Assembly (NCBI RefSeq): GCF_011683955.1
Contig: NZ_JAAQPI010000006.1
Span: forward strand, 1-64,000
Direction of reading: 5' to 3'
Source of the DNA: Pseudomaricurvus alkylphenolicus
GTDB lineage: Bacteria; Pseudomonadota; Gammaproteobacteria; Pseudomonadales; Cellvibrionaceae
DNA: 64,000 nt
Of the stretch, positions 8,201-15,579 are shown piece after piece (within the stretch, counting starts at the first letter, position 1; each line of letters opens with the position of its first letter). Below the pieces are notes generated by a model. It was not told where the DNA came from and did no database searches. It saw only the letters and a list, made by a program, of their open reading frames with translations. The position numbers and the translations under genes were made by a program.

Positions 8201-10853
8201 CCAGCAGTGAATGCCCGGCGGCAATCAACTGTTTAAAAGCGCCCATCAGGGTGGCGATGTCGTCAAAGTGCAGTCCGGTGGTGGGTTCGTCAAACAGGAA
8301 CAGGGTTTTATCACCGGATTGCTTGTTCTTGTTGGTATTGTTCTTGGCCAGATGCCCGGCCAGCTTCAGTCGCTGAGCCTCTCCGCCGCTGAGCGTGGGC
8401 ACGGCCTGCCCCAGCTGAACATATTCCAGCCCCACATCGGACAGCGGCTGCAGGGTCTTGATCACTTCCGGTTGATCGGCAAAAAAGGCCAGCGCTTCAG
8501 AAACCGTCATCTCCAGCACATCGGCGATGGACTTGCCCACCTTGGTGCCTGTTCCAAAGACTTTGATCTCAAGGATTTCAGTCCGGTAGCGTTTGCCGTC
8601 ACAGTCCGGACAGCGCAGGTACACATCGCTGAGGAATTGCATCTCCACATGCTCGAAGCCATTACCGGAACAGGTCGGGCAACGCCCCTTGCCGGAGTTA
8701 AAACTGAAAGTGCCCGGCGTGTATTTGCGCTCCTTGGCAACCCGATCCGCCACAAACAGTTTGCGAATCGCATCAAAAGCCCCCACATAGGTGGCGGGGA
8801 CTGAGCGCGTGGTTTTACCGATAGGACTCTGGTCCACCAGTACCAGATCGTCTATCTGTTTATGCCCCAGTACCGCTTTATGTGCACCCGGCGTTTCTGT
8901 GGTTTTGCCTTTGTGTTTGCAGAGGGCCGGATACAATACATCGCGCATCAGGGTGGACTTGCCTGAACCACTCACCCCGGTAATACAAACCAGCTGCCCC
9001 AGTGGGATGGAAACATCCACCTGCTTGAGGTTGTGCTCCGCCGCGCCCTGGATTTCGATAACCCCTTGAGGTGCCGTATCGATCTCTCCCTCTGGCGGTG
9101 CCACCAGCTTACGACCACTGAGATAATCAGCGGTGAGAGATTTGCGATGACGCAGCAGCGCCTTTGGCGTGCCATAAAAACGGATCTCTCCGCCCAGCTT
9201 GCCCGGGCCGGGGCCGATATCCAGCACCCGGTCGGCGGCGAGAATCACCTGGGGATCATGCTCCACCACCAGCAGAGTGTTACCAGCGTCACGCAGCCGG
9301 TGCAGGACTTTAATAAGGCGTTCAATATCCCGGGGATGCAGACCGATGCTGGGTTCATCCAGAACAAACAGCGTATTCACCAATGAGGTGCCGAGCGCCG
9401 TGGTCAGGTTGATGCGCTGAACTTCGCCGCCGCTCAATGTGCGCGACTGACGATCCAGAGTGAGGTAGCCCAGCCCCACATCCAGCAGAAAGCCCAGTCG
9501 CGATCGAATTTCCGTCAATAATAGCTGCGCAGCCTCGTCAAGTGATCCGGGCAGATGCAGCGTTTCAAAAAACGCGGCACATTGCTCCAGTGGCAGCTGC
9601 ATCAGTTGATGAATGTTGTATCCCGGCAGATGAGATGCTTCGACGGGTTGCCGGCCAAGACGCCACAGCAACGCATCCGGCTTTAGACGGGCACCGTGGC
9701 AATCCTGACAGGGCGTGTAGGAACGGTATTTGGAGAGCAGTACCCGCACGTGCATTTTGTACGCCTTGCTTTCCAGCCACTCGAAGAAGCGATTGGCACC
9801 AAACCAGACCCCATCGTCCCAATCGCCCTCACCTTCGATTACCCAGCGCTTGTGTTTCTGACTCAGGGATTTCCAGGGTTTATCAATCGGCACTCCACGC
9901 TTTTTGGCATATTTGATAAGCGCCTGCTGAATCTCAGCATTAGTAGGTGTCTGCCAGGGTTTGATCGCCCCATCGGCAAGTGATTTACTTTCATCAGGTA
10001 TCACCAGACCCCAGTCGACGCCAATCACCCGACCAAAACCACGGCAAGTTTCACAGGCGCCAATGGGAGAATTAAAGGAGAACACACTAGGGGTGGGCTC
10101 ACTGTACTCAATATCACAGCTGGCACAGTGGTGGTGACTCGAAAACCTCAACGCTTCACCCGCTTGCATGGATTCATCCAGGGGGTAAACCAGTACATGT
10201 CCATTGCCGTGATGCAGGGCGATCTCCACCGCTTCACTGAGTCGCTCCCGCACCTCTGGCTTGAGCTTAAGACGATCCTGCACCGCCTCGACCCGGGATC
10301 GGTCACGCTTGTGAATGCGGGTGTATCCCTGCTGGTTGAGCAGCTGTACCACCTCTTCATCGGTAAAGTTTTCCGGCACTTTGATCGGCAGACACACCAT
10401 CAGGCGTTGCCCGGTGTGCAGGGTTTCATAGAGATGATTGACGATTCCCTGGGGAGTATCGCTGCGCACCTCTTCATCACAGCCGCGACAGTGCAGGTGC
10501 GACAGGCGTGCAAACAGCAACTTCAGGTAGTCATTGAGCTCCGTCATTGTGCCCACGGTGGAGCGGGAGGTCCTCACCGGATTGGTCTGATCAATCGCGA
10601 TGGCCGGCGGAATACCCAGAATATTGTCCACCGCCGGTTTGTCCATACGGTCAAGGAACTGACGGGCATAGGCTGAAAAGGTCTCGACGTAGCGTCGTTG
10701 GCCCTCGGCGTAGATAGTATCGAATGCCAATGTGGACTTGCCCGAGCCACTTACCCCGGTCACCACGATCAGCTCGTTGGTGGGCAATTCTAGATCGAGG
10801 TTTTTGAGATTGTTCTGGCGAGCGCCCTTAATGACAATGGATTCCTGGCTCAT
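5292..10853 (-). CDS. Double-length UvrA-like excinuclease ABC protein
   Basis: 1853 residues, about twice the length of the usual UvrA (around 940). It contains two complete UvrA-like units, roughly 1-960 and 985-1853, giving four ABC half-sites. Four Walker A motifs (GVSGSGKST) lie near residues 35, 629, 1018 and 1540. Four signatures (LSGGEVQRINL, LSGGEAQRLKL, LSGGESQRIRL, LSGGEAQRIKL) lie near 476, 823, 1383 and 1731, and each is followed by a DEP(S/T)xGLH Walker B. Paired CxxC zinc modules are present in each unit (for example HCASC/CETC, RCPTC/CPDC, SCPSC/CGGC, RCEAC/CECC-like). All ATPase motifs look intact, so neither unit is decayed. The protein resembles the fused UvrA2-type paralogues of some proteobacteria. 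No uvrB lies nearby. A LexA box 61 bases upstream points to SOS control. Confidence 0.93.
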   Translation of the reverse strand: MSQESIVIKGARQNNLKNLDLELPTNELIVVTGVSGSGKSTLAFDTIYAEGQRRYVETFSAYARQFLDRMDKPAVDNILGIPPAIAIDQTNPVRTSRSTVGTMTELNDYLKLLFARLSHLHCRGCDEEVRSDTPQGIVNHLYETLHTGQRLMVCLPIKVPENFTDEEVVQLLNQQGYTRIHKRDRSRVEAVQDRLKLKPEVRERLSEAVEIALHHGNGHVLVYPLDESMQAGEALRFSSHHHCASCDIEYSEPTPSVFSFNSPIGACETCRGFGRVIGVDWGLVIPDESKSLADGAIKPWQTPTNAEIQQALIKYAKKRGVPIDKPWKSLSQKHKRWVIEGEGDWDDGVWFGANRFFEWLESKAYKMHVRVLLSKYRSYTPCQDCHGARLKPDALLWRLGRQPVEASHLPGYNIHQLMQLPLEQCAAFFETLHLPGSLDEAAQLLLTEIRSRLGFLLDVGLGYLTLDRQSRTLSGGEVQRINLTTALGTSLVNTLFVLDEPSIGLHPRDIERLIKVLHRLRDAGNTLLVVEHDPQVILAADRVLDIGPGPGKLGGEIRFYGTPKALLRHRKSLTADYLSGRKLVAPPEGEIDTAPQGVIEIQGAAEHNLKQVDVSIPLGQLVCITGVSGSGKSTLMRDVLYPALCKHKGKTTETPGAHKAVLGHKQIDDLVLVDQSPIGKTTRSVPATYVGAFDAIRKLFVADRVAKERKYTPGTFSFNSGKGRCPTCSGNGFEHVEMQFLSDVYLRCPDCDGKRYRTEILEIKVFGTGTKVGKSIADVLEMTVSEALAFFADQPEVIKTLQPLSDVGLEYVQLGQAVPTLSGGEAQRLKLAGHLAKNNTNKNKQSGDKTLFLFDEPTTGLHFDDIATLMGAFKQLIAAGHSLLVIEHNLDVISAADWIIDMGPEGGDQGGQLVAEGTPAELIRQARTGEAGHTAHALYDYQLSQGEAKKLGQHLAATNEVREAAASYTAHSARLELPEPLRRNKNQITVHHAREHNLKNVDISIPRNKFTVISGVSGSGKSTVAFDIVFGEGQRRYLESLNAYARQFVQPASRPDVDTIYGIPPTVAIEQRTSRGGRKSTVATLTEIYHYLRLLYVKLGVAHCPGCEVPIEPQTKEGILARLLKDYRNQQVVLLAPMVVARKGIYKELAKWAADRGYGQLRVDGSYLPTDPWPKLDRYKEHSIELPVGGLQVSSKNESELLELLEQALDLGNGVVIVETSAKGRRKPKDALFSTERSCPSCGTGFEELDPRLFSYNSKHGWCGGCYGTGITIKGFDEEQTGEELEWQPQEDGADDKSCRHCEGKRLNDTALAVTFRDHSIADLAAMSVEDAGQWFNKLKLKPQEQEIARDLMTELQGRLSFLNKVGLNYLTLDRSAPTLSGGESQRIRLASQLGSNLQGVCYILDEPTIGLHARDNRRLINTLRELQQQGNTVLVVEHDEDTIREADHIIDMGPRAGVNGGEVICTGSLSKLTNNKKSLTGQFIAKPIRHPMPDLRHEKMRARLQPEQLQIVGASENNLAAIDVNVPLRQLVVVSGVSGSGKSTLINRVLQNNLKNVIGEGKKSRKKVQWQGCEEISGWDSIRRVLQVDQTPIGKTPRSCPATYIGIWDEIRKLFAATVDARLRGYKPGRFSFNTGEGRCEACGGHGMRKVEMSFLPDVRVECEECHGWRFNSETLTVRYKEKHIGEVLAMDVDEATEFFESVSKIHHPLKLLQDVGLGYLTLGQQSPTLSGGEAQRIKLVSELAKARVDQLVEDERAPLQHNLYVLDEPTVGLHMADVEKLLRVLHRLVDAGHSVIVIEHNLDVVAEADWVIDMGPEGGKGGGKVVAQGKPETICKRKRSRTGEYLKELLQ

Positions 10854-10913
10854 AACGTCCCTAAAACAAAAGAGTGAAAATCGAGGGTGTAGATTGGTAC
10901 AGAAGCATTAAAG

Positions 10914-10929
10914 CTGTACGAATATACAG
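10914..10929 (-). promoter_or_regulatory. LexA (SOS) box upstream of the double UvrA gene
   Basis: CTGTACGAATATACAG is an exact CTGT-N8-ACAG match to the gammaproteobacterial LexA operator, with the AT-rich centre expected of a good site. It ends 61 bases before the ATG at 10853 on the minus strand. A TTAATGCT stretch lies between it and the gene as a possible -10 region, so the operator would overlap the -35 region. The site is seen directly; regulation by LexA is inferred from the known SOS control of uvrA genes. Confidence 0.8.
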
Positions 10930-10998
10930 GAATATCCGCTAAGTTAAAGCCCAATCTTGACCCCAGATCAATAAAGCTCCTGGGGGTGGCCGGCGACG

Positions 10999-11020
10999 AA
11001 TTAGAAAGCGGACTCTAATT
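10999..11020. promoter_or_regulatory. 22-bp palindrome upstream of the phasin gene (possible PhaD operator)
   Basis: AATTAGA-N8-TCTAATT is a perfect 7-bp inverted repeat ending 85 bases before the phasin start. Overlapping it is a direct repeat of GCGGAYTCTARTT (11008-11020 and 11026-11038, 18 bases apart). Length and symmetry fit a TetR-family operator, and a PhaD-like TetR regulator is encoded next door (11631-12248). The assignment to that regulator is inference. Confidence 0.45.
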
Positions 11021-11105
11021 AGGGGGCGGATTCTAGTTTACTCCCCTATCATGGCCACCAATTCTCCCGACACACTGTCTCAAAACCATCACGAGGACCG
11101 GCACC

Positions 11106-11501
11106 ATGGCCACCAAGAAAGCCGCAGAACAGAAAGAAGACACCAAAGAAACCATCTTTGATCGCCTGAACTCCGGCACCGATAAGCTGGAGAACATTGC
11201 CAAGCAAATCTGGCTTGCCGGCCTGGGCGCCTATGGACGCTCGTTCGACGAGGTTCAGAACCGTTTCGAGAAGATGAACGATGAAAGCCAGCGCCTGTTT
11301 GAAGAACTGGTTGCCCGTGGTGAGAAGTTGCAGGCGGATGCCGAAAAGCGCCTGGACGAAGGCAAGACCGATCTCGATTCCCGTATCGAGAAGCTGAAGC
11401 AGTACGCCAAGATGCCCGGTAAGACCGCAGTCAATGACCAGCTGGATGACATCAACAGCAAGCTTGATGACATCAACAAAGAAATCAAGAAAAAGGCGTA
11501 A
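11106..11501 (+). CDS. Phasin (polyhydroxyalkanoate granule-associated protein)
   Basis: 131 residues: a Lys-rich N-terminus, then an amphipathic helical core with the phasin hallmark IWLAGLGAYGRSFDEV (about 36-51), and a long charged coiled-coil ending in repeated DDINSKLDDINKEIKKKA. This matches the PhaI/PhaF family of granule-coating proteins, without the Ala/Lys-rich histone-like tail of PhaF. It would cover PHA granules in the cytoplasm and affect their number and size. GGACCGG precedes the ATG (11095-11101). A palindrome upstream (10999-11020) and a PhaD-like gene 129 bases downstream on the same strand suggest local control. No PHA synthase gene lies in the window. Confidence 0.9.
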   Translation: MATKKAAEQKEDTKETIFDRLNSGTDKLENIAKQIWLAGLGAYGRSFDEVQNRFEKMNDESQRLFEELVARGEKLQADAEKRLDEGKTDLDSRIEKLKQYAKMPGKTAVNDQLDDINSKLDDINKEIKKKA

Positions 11502-11630
11502 GCTGGCCGCAATTTATTGATTTTTATCGGGGTCGCCAACCTTTCCACATAGCACCCCGATACCCCTGCCCTTTACCCATGCTGAACATGTGGGTACAGT
11601 TTCTCCCAGGCTCCAGTCCAGACCTTTTGC

Positions 11631-12248
11631 ATGGCAAGAATAAAAACCAAAGACCTGATACTCGAAGTGGCCCTGCTCCTGTTTAACGAACGGGGGGAAC
11701 GCCTGGTCACCAGCGTCGATCTGGCCAATGAAATGAACATCAGCCCGGGTAATCTCTATTACCACTTCAAGGGCAAAGAGGAGATTGTCGAGGAACTCTA
11801 TGCGCGCTTTCACACCAGTCTGGTACTGGTGATCGACAATATGTCCAGCGTCGAGCAGATCACAGCCAAGAGCCTGCTCTCGTACCTTAGCCTGGTGGCC
11901 GATATCTTCACACAATATCGCTTTATCACCCAGGATCTGCGCGGCTTGGGAGCCCATTACCCCAATGTCGAGCCTCAAGTGACCAAAGCCTTCAGCCGCC
12001 TGCATCGCCAGATCCAGGCCCTGGTGGAACAGCTGCCCAGTCGCGAAGCGACGGCAAGTATCGAAAATTCGGCCAGACTGCTGACCGATAACCTGATCAA
12101 CACACTGTTGCATGCGGACGTCAGAGAGGTTTTTGCCCCTTCTGAGCCATCTGAAGCAGTCGAATCACCAATCGACATGCACGATCGCCTGCTACTTCAA
12201 CTGTTGCCGTTTCTGCCACCACAGGACGCGTCCGATAACGCCGCCTGA
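11631..12248 (+). CDS. PhaD-like TetR-family regulator
   Basis: 205 residues. The N-terminal helix-turn-helix (residues 7-50) reads LNFxxRGE...VTSVDLANEMNISPGNLYYHF in outline, very close to Pseudomonas PhaD, where the recognition helix also has SPGNLYYHF. The C-terminal ligand domain is helical and diverse. In Pseudomonas, PhaD acts on pha genes including phasins, with a CoA-type effector proposed; placement directly after a phasin gene supports the same role here. The ATG at 11631 lacks a strong Shine-Dalgarno. An imperfect palindrome (ACCCAT...ATGTGGGT, 11575-11595) lies in its upstream region and could be an autoregulatory site. The name is not assigned because identity rests on the DNA-binding region and context. 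Confidence 0.8.
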   Translation: MARIKTKDLILEVALLLFNERGERLVTSVDLANEMNISPGNLYYHFKGKEEIVEELYARFHTSLVLVIDNMSSVEQITAKSLLSYLSLVADIFTQYRFITQDLRGLGAHYPNVEPQVTKAFSRLHRQIQALVEQLPSREATASIENSARLLTDNLINTLLHADVREVFAPSEPSEAVESPIDMHDRLLLQLLPFLPPQDASDNAA

Positions 12249-12368
12249 ACAACAACCTACTGATTTTTAAGTAAATTTTCTATTTCCAGGGAAGCCCCCC
12301 AATTCCCTAAGGGTTTTATTGTGCTATAGTCCCCAGAACATAAGTAAAACCGCCGAGAATTTCTTCGT

Positions 12369-14486
12369 ATGCGCAAGCTTCAGCGTCAGTTTCTGCTTTC
12401 ACTGGCGGCCGCGGGACTGTTGAGCATCACTCAGCTGGCCCCCGCCAAATCCATCGATTTCAGTTTCACCAAAGATCAGTCGAAAACCGCCGTCGACATC
12501 ATCGATAAATTGTCCACCAGGCACTATCGCAATCAGGAGTTTAATGACGAACTGTCCGAGGCGATGCTGGACAAATTCATCTCCAACCTGGACCCCAGCA
12601 AGTATTTCTTTTTGCAGAGCGACATCGACCTGTTCGAGAAACGCTACGCCCGCAAGCTGGACGACACTCTAAGTTCGGGGGATTTGGAGCCTGGTCGCCA
12701 CATCTTTACCACCTATTACGAGCGTGCCCACGAGCGCTTGACCTGGGCCATAGCGCTACTGGAGGGCAACGGCGCCAGCGAGTTTGATTTCAGCCGCCAG
12801 GAATCCATTCCCCTGGGAGAGGATAACCAGCGCTGGGCACAGAGCGAACCCGACGCCGACGAGAAATGGCGCAAGCGCATCAAATCCAGCATTCTCAGCC
12901 TCAAACTGGCTGACGAAAGCATAGAAGATGCCCAAAAGACTCTCCTGCGGCGCTATAAGAACCAGCTGACCCGCCTGGAACAACAGGATGCGGACGATGT
13001 GTTTGAGATCATGATCAACGCCCTGACGTTGCTCTATGATCCCCACACCAGCTATTTGTCTCCACGCACTCTGGAGAACTTTAATATCTCCATGTCTCTT
13101 TCCCTGGAGGGAATTGGCGCCGTTTTACAGACCGAGGACGAATTTACCAAGGTAGTGCGCCTGATTACCGCTGGCCCCGCCTCCAAGCAGGGTGAGCTGA
13201 AACCGGCTGATAAGATCGTTTCAGTGGGCCAGGGGCCTGAAGGCGAGATGGTTGACGTGATCGGATGGCGCCTCGACGAGGTGGTCAAACTGATCCGAGG
13301 CCCCAAAAACACCGTTGTGCGCCTGAGTGTGATTCCCGCGGATTCCGGAGATAACAGCATACGCAAGGAAATCCGCATCAATCGAGGCAAGGTCAAGCTT
13401 GAAGAGCAGGCCGCCAAAAAAGGCATTATCGAACTCAGTGATGGCGAAGAAGTGTTCAAGCTGGGCGTGATTAACGTACCTGCTTTCTACATCGACTTTG
13501 AAGCCTATCGACGCCGGGATCCCAACTTCAAGAGCACCACAACTGATGTTCTGCGCCTTTTGAAAGAACTGGAGCAGGAAAACATTGATGGCCTTATCGT
13601 CGATTTGCGCAATAACGGCGGCGGTTCGCTGCAGGAAGCCACTACCCTGACGGACCTGTTTATCGACCAGGGGCCGGTGGTACAGATACGCCAGACCAGC
13701 CAGACCATCTCCCGCAATTACCGATCCCGCCGTCGTGCCGCCTATCGTGGGCCCCTGGTGGTGCTGACCAACCGCTTGAGCGCCTCGGCCTCGGAGATTT
13801 TTGCGGGTGCTATACAGGATTACAAACGTGGCCTGATCGTAGGCACCCAATCGTTCGGCAAGGGCACGGTGCAGTCCCTGACCCCGGTCTATTCCGGGCA
13901 ACTGAAGATTACCGAGTCCAAGTTCTATCGCGTCTCCGGCGACAGCACCCAGCACCGTGGTGTCATTCCCGATGTGAACTTCCCATTCCTGGTGGACGCT
14001 GAAGAAGTGGGCGAAAGCTCTTACGACACCGCCCTGCCCTGGGACCAGATTCATCCGGTACCACACGAAGCCTACTTTAATTTTGAGGGTATCCTGAAGG
14101 AAGTGAAGCGTCGCCACGAAGGACGAAAGGCAGAAGACCCGGACTTTGTCTACCTCAATCAACAGGTGACCCACTTGCGCAGCACCAAGGATCAAACCGA
14201 GCTGTCACTCAATGAGAAGGTTCGCCGGGAACAGCAGGTTGACCGCCGCTCTCGCGCACTGGCTATTGAGAATTCCCGTCGTGAAGCCAAGGGGCTGGAA
14301 CCCTTTCTGACCTCCGAAGCCTGGGAAAAGGATTCCTCGGATCGCAGTGCGGAACAGTCCGCGGCGCCGCCAAGCGAAGACCTGGATACCGACAACGACG
14401 CCCTGTTGGCGGAAGCAGGCTATATCCTGATCGACATGCTGAATCTGCTGGAAAAACAGCCACCTGATCAAGTGGCTGATTTCTAA
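12369..14486 (+). CDS. prc: Carboxy-terminal processing protease Prc (Tsp)
   Basis: 705 residues, close to the E. coli Prc length of 682. A Sec signal peptide covers about residues 1-26 (cleavage near APA-KS). A PDZ domain spans roughly 230-320 (LEGIGAVLQ..., [16 protein letters not shown]). The S41 catalytic core has Ser473 in [10 protein letters not shown] and Lys498 in SFGKGTVQ, separated by 25 residues as in E. coli (Ser452/Lys477). A DUF3340-type C-terminal helical domain follows. It is a periplasmic protease that degrades proteins with nonpolar C-termini and trims lipoproteins and cell-wall enzymes. The transcript ends at a strong terminator (14505-14532). Confidence 0.96.
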   Translation: MRKLQRQFLLSLAAAGLLSITQLAPAKSIDFSFTKDQSKTAVDIIDKLSTRHYRNQEFNDELSEAMLDKFISNLDPSKYFFLQSDIDLFEKRYARKLDDTLSSGDLEPGRHIFTTYYERAHERLTWAIALLEGNGASEFDFSRQESIPLGEDNQRWAQSEPDADEKWRKRIKSSILSLKLADESIEDAQKTLLRRYKNQLTRLEQQDADDVFEIMINALTLLYDPHTSYLSPRTLENFNISMSLSLEGIGAVLQTEDEFTKVVRLITAGPASKQGELKPADKIVSVGQGPEGEMVDVIGWRLDEVVKLIRGPKNTVVRLSVIPADSGDNSIRKEIRINRGKVKLEEQAAKKGIIELSDGEEVFKLGVINVPAFYIDFEAYRRRDPNFKSTTTDVLRLLKELEQENIDGLIVDLRNNGGGSLQEATTLTDLFIDQGPVVQIRQTSQTISRNYRSRRRAAYRGPLVVLTNRLSASASEIFAGAIQDYKRGLIVGTQSFGKGTVQSLTPVYSGQLKITESKFYRVSGDSTQHRGVIPDVNFPFLVDAEEVGESSYDTALPWDQIHPVPHEAYFNFEGILKEVKRRHEGRKAEDPDFVYLNQQVTHLRSTKDQTELSLNEKVRREQQVDRRSRALAIENSRREAKGLEPFLTSEAWEKDSSDRSAEQSAAPPSEDLDTDNDALLAEAGYILIDMLNLLEKQPPDQVADF

Positions 14487-14504
14487 AAGCGATTCAGCCC
14501 ACCG

Positions 14505-14532
14505 AAAAGGCCAGCCCACGCTGGCCTTTTTT
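14505..14532 (+). terminator. Rho-independent terminator after prc
   Basis: A 9-bp stem AAGGCCAGC / GCTGGCCTT with a CCAC loop is followed by a T-run, 19 bases after the prc stop codon. The A-run before the stem could allow some function on the other strand. Confidence 0.92.
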
Positions 14533-14580
14533 GTGACCTTTTCTTATGCTACGCGGCTTCCATCTTCAAAGGGAATTTCC

Positions 14581-15393
14581 ATGGTCGTCGTCTCTTTTAA
14601 CGTCAACAGTTTGCGCATGCGCCTTCACCAACTGCAGCAAGTCATCGATACCCACCAGCCGGACTTTATCGGCCTGCAGGAAACCAAGGTTCAGGATCAG
14701 GACTTTCCACTGGAAGAAGTGGAAGCCATGGGGTATCACGTGATCTACCATGGGCAGAAAACCCACTATGGGGTTGCTACACTCAGCAAGCACCCTATTT
14801 TATCCAGCCAAAAAGGTTTTCCCAATGATGATGATGAGGCCCAGAAACGCTTTATCGCCGTCACCTGTGAATCGCCTCTGGGCGGGGAAATCACCGTGAT
14901 CAACGGCTATTTTCCCCAGGGCGAGGCCATTGATCACCCCACCAAGTTCCCAAACAAGCGTGATTTTTATGCCTCGCTGCAGGATTACCTGAACGACAAT
15001 CACGATCCCAGCGAGCAGATCGTGGTACTTGGCGATATGAATATCTCACCCACCGATCTCGATATCGGCATTGGTGAGGACAACCGCAAACGCTGGTTGC
15101 GCACCGGCAAATGCAGCTTCCAGCCTGAGGAGCGGGAGTGGTTGCAGCGGCTGGAAGGCTGGGGCCTGACGGACAGTTTCCGGGCCCTGAATCCGGACAC
15201 CGATGACCTGTACAGCTGGTTCGACTATCGCAGCAAGGGTTTTGATCGCGAGCCAAAGCGCGGGCTGCGTATTGACTTGATCATGCTGACGCAGTCGCTA
15301 ATGCAACGCTGCTCTGACGCCGGTGTCGATTACGACGTGCGGGCGATGGAGAAACCTTCTGATCACGCCCCTATCTGGAGCCGTCTGGATTAA
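14581..15393 (+). CDS. xthA: Exodeoxyribonuclease III
   Basis: 270 residues (E. coli XthA is 268). The start at 14581 was chosen because [14 protein letters not shown] aligns with the E. coli N-terminus; the upstream in-frame start at 14533 lies in the terminator. EEP-family motifs are present: the metal-binding Glu in GLQETKVQD (near residue 35), [21 protein letters not shown], and the final SDHAPIW with the catalytic Asp-His. It is a cytoplasmic AP endonuclease and 3'-5' exonuclease of base-excision repair. Its stop codon (15391-15393) overlaps the edge of the palindromic repeat at 15392-15579. Confidence 0.96.
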   Translation: MVVVSFNVNSLRMRLHQLQQVIDTHQPDFIGLQETKVQDQDFPLEEVEAMGYHVIYHGQKTHYGVATLSKHPILSSQKGFPNDDDEAQKRFIAVTCESPLGGEITVINGYFPQGEAIDHPTKFPNKRDFYASLQDYLNDNHDPSEQIVVLGDMNISPTDLDIGIGEDNRKRWLRTGKCSFQPEEREWLQRLEGWGLTDSFRALNPDTDDLYSWFDYRSKGFDREPKRGLRIDLIMLTQSLMQRCSDAGVDYDVRAMEKPSDHAPIWSRLD

Positions 15394-15579
15394 GGCCTGT
15401 TTCACTAGTGTCGTGAGTCTGAAGTTCTTTGAATTAATTTCAAAGCCAAAAATTAGAGAACAAGGCGGCTGGACGCAGGCGTAGTGGTGCTACGTCAAGT
15501 TCAGCCAACACCGTTATCTGATTTTTTGGCGAAGGAATTTTTCAACGAACTTCGGATTCACGACACTAGACAGGGCCTT
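15392..15579. mobile_element. 188-bp palindromic MITE-like repeat
   Basis: The region folds back on itself from end to end. Its outer arms 15392-15400 and 15570-15579 (AAGGCC..TGT/ACAGGGCCTT) flank 23-bp near-identical inverted repeats 15405-15427 and 15547-15569 (21 of 23 match, beginning CTAGTGTCGTGA). The centre is a CGTAG-TGGTG-CTACG hairpin (15480-15494). It has no coding capacity. It fills exactly the gap between the xthA stop and the end of the divergent-side sensor kinase, and supplies the kinase stop codon (TAG on the minus strand, 15566-15568). It looks like a non-autonomous, MITE-type element; mobility is inferred from structure only. It might also act as a bidirectional transcript-end hairpin. 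Confidence 0.7.

Noticed and set aside
11525-11562. TATCGGGGT/ACCCCGATA inverted repeat as a phasin terminator
   Set aside because: The stem is good but the loop is long and no T-run follows, so intrinsic termination is not supported.
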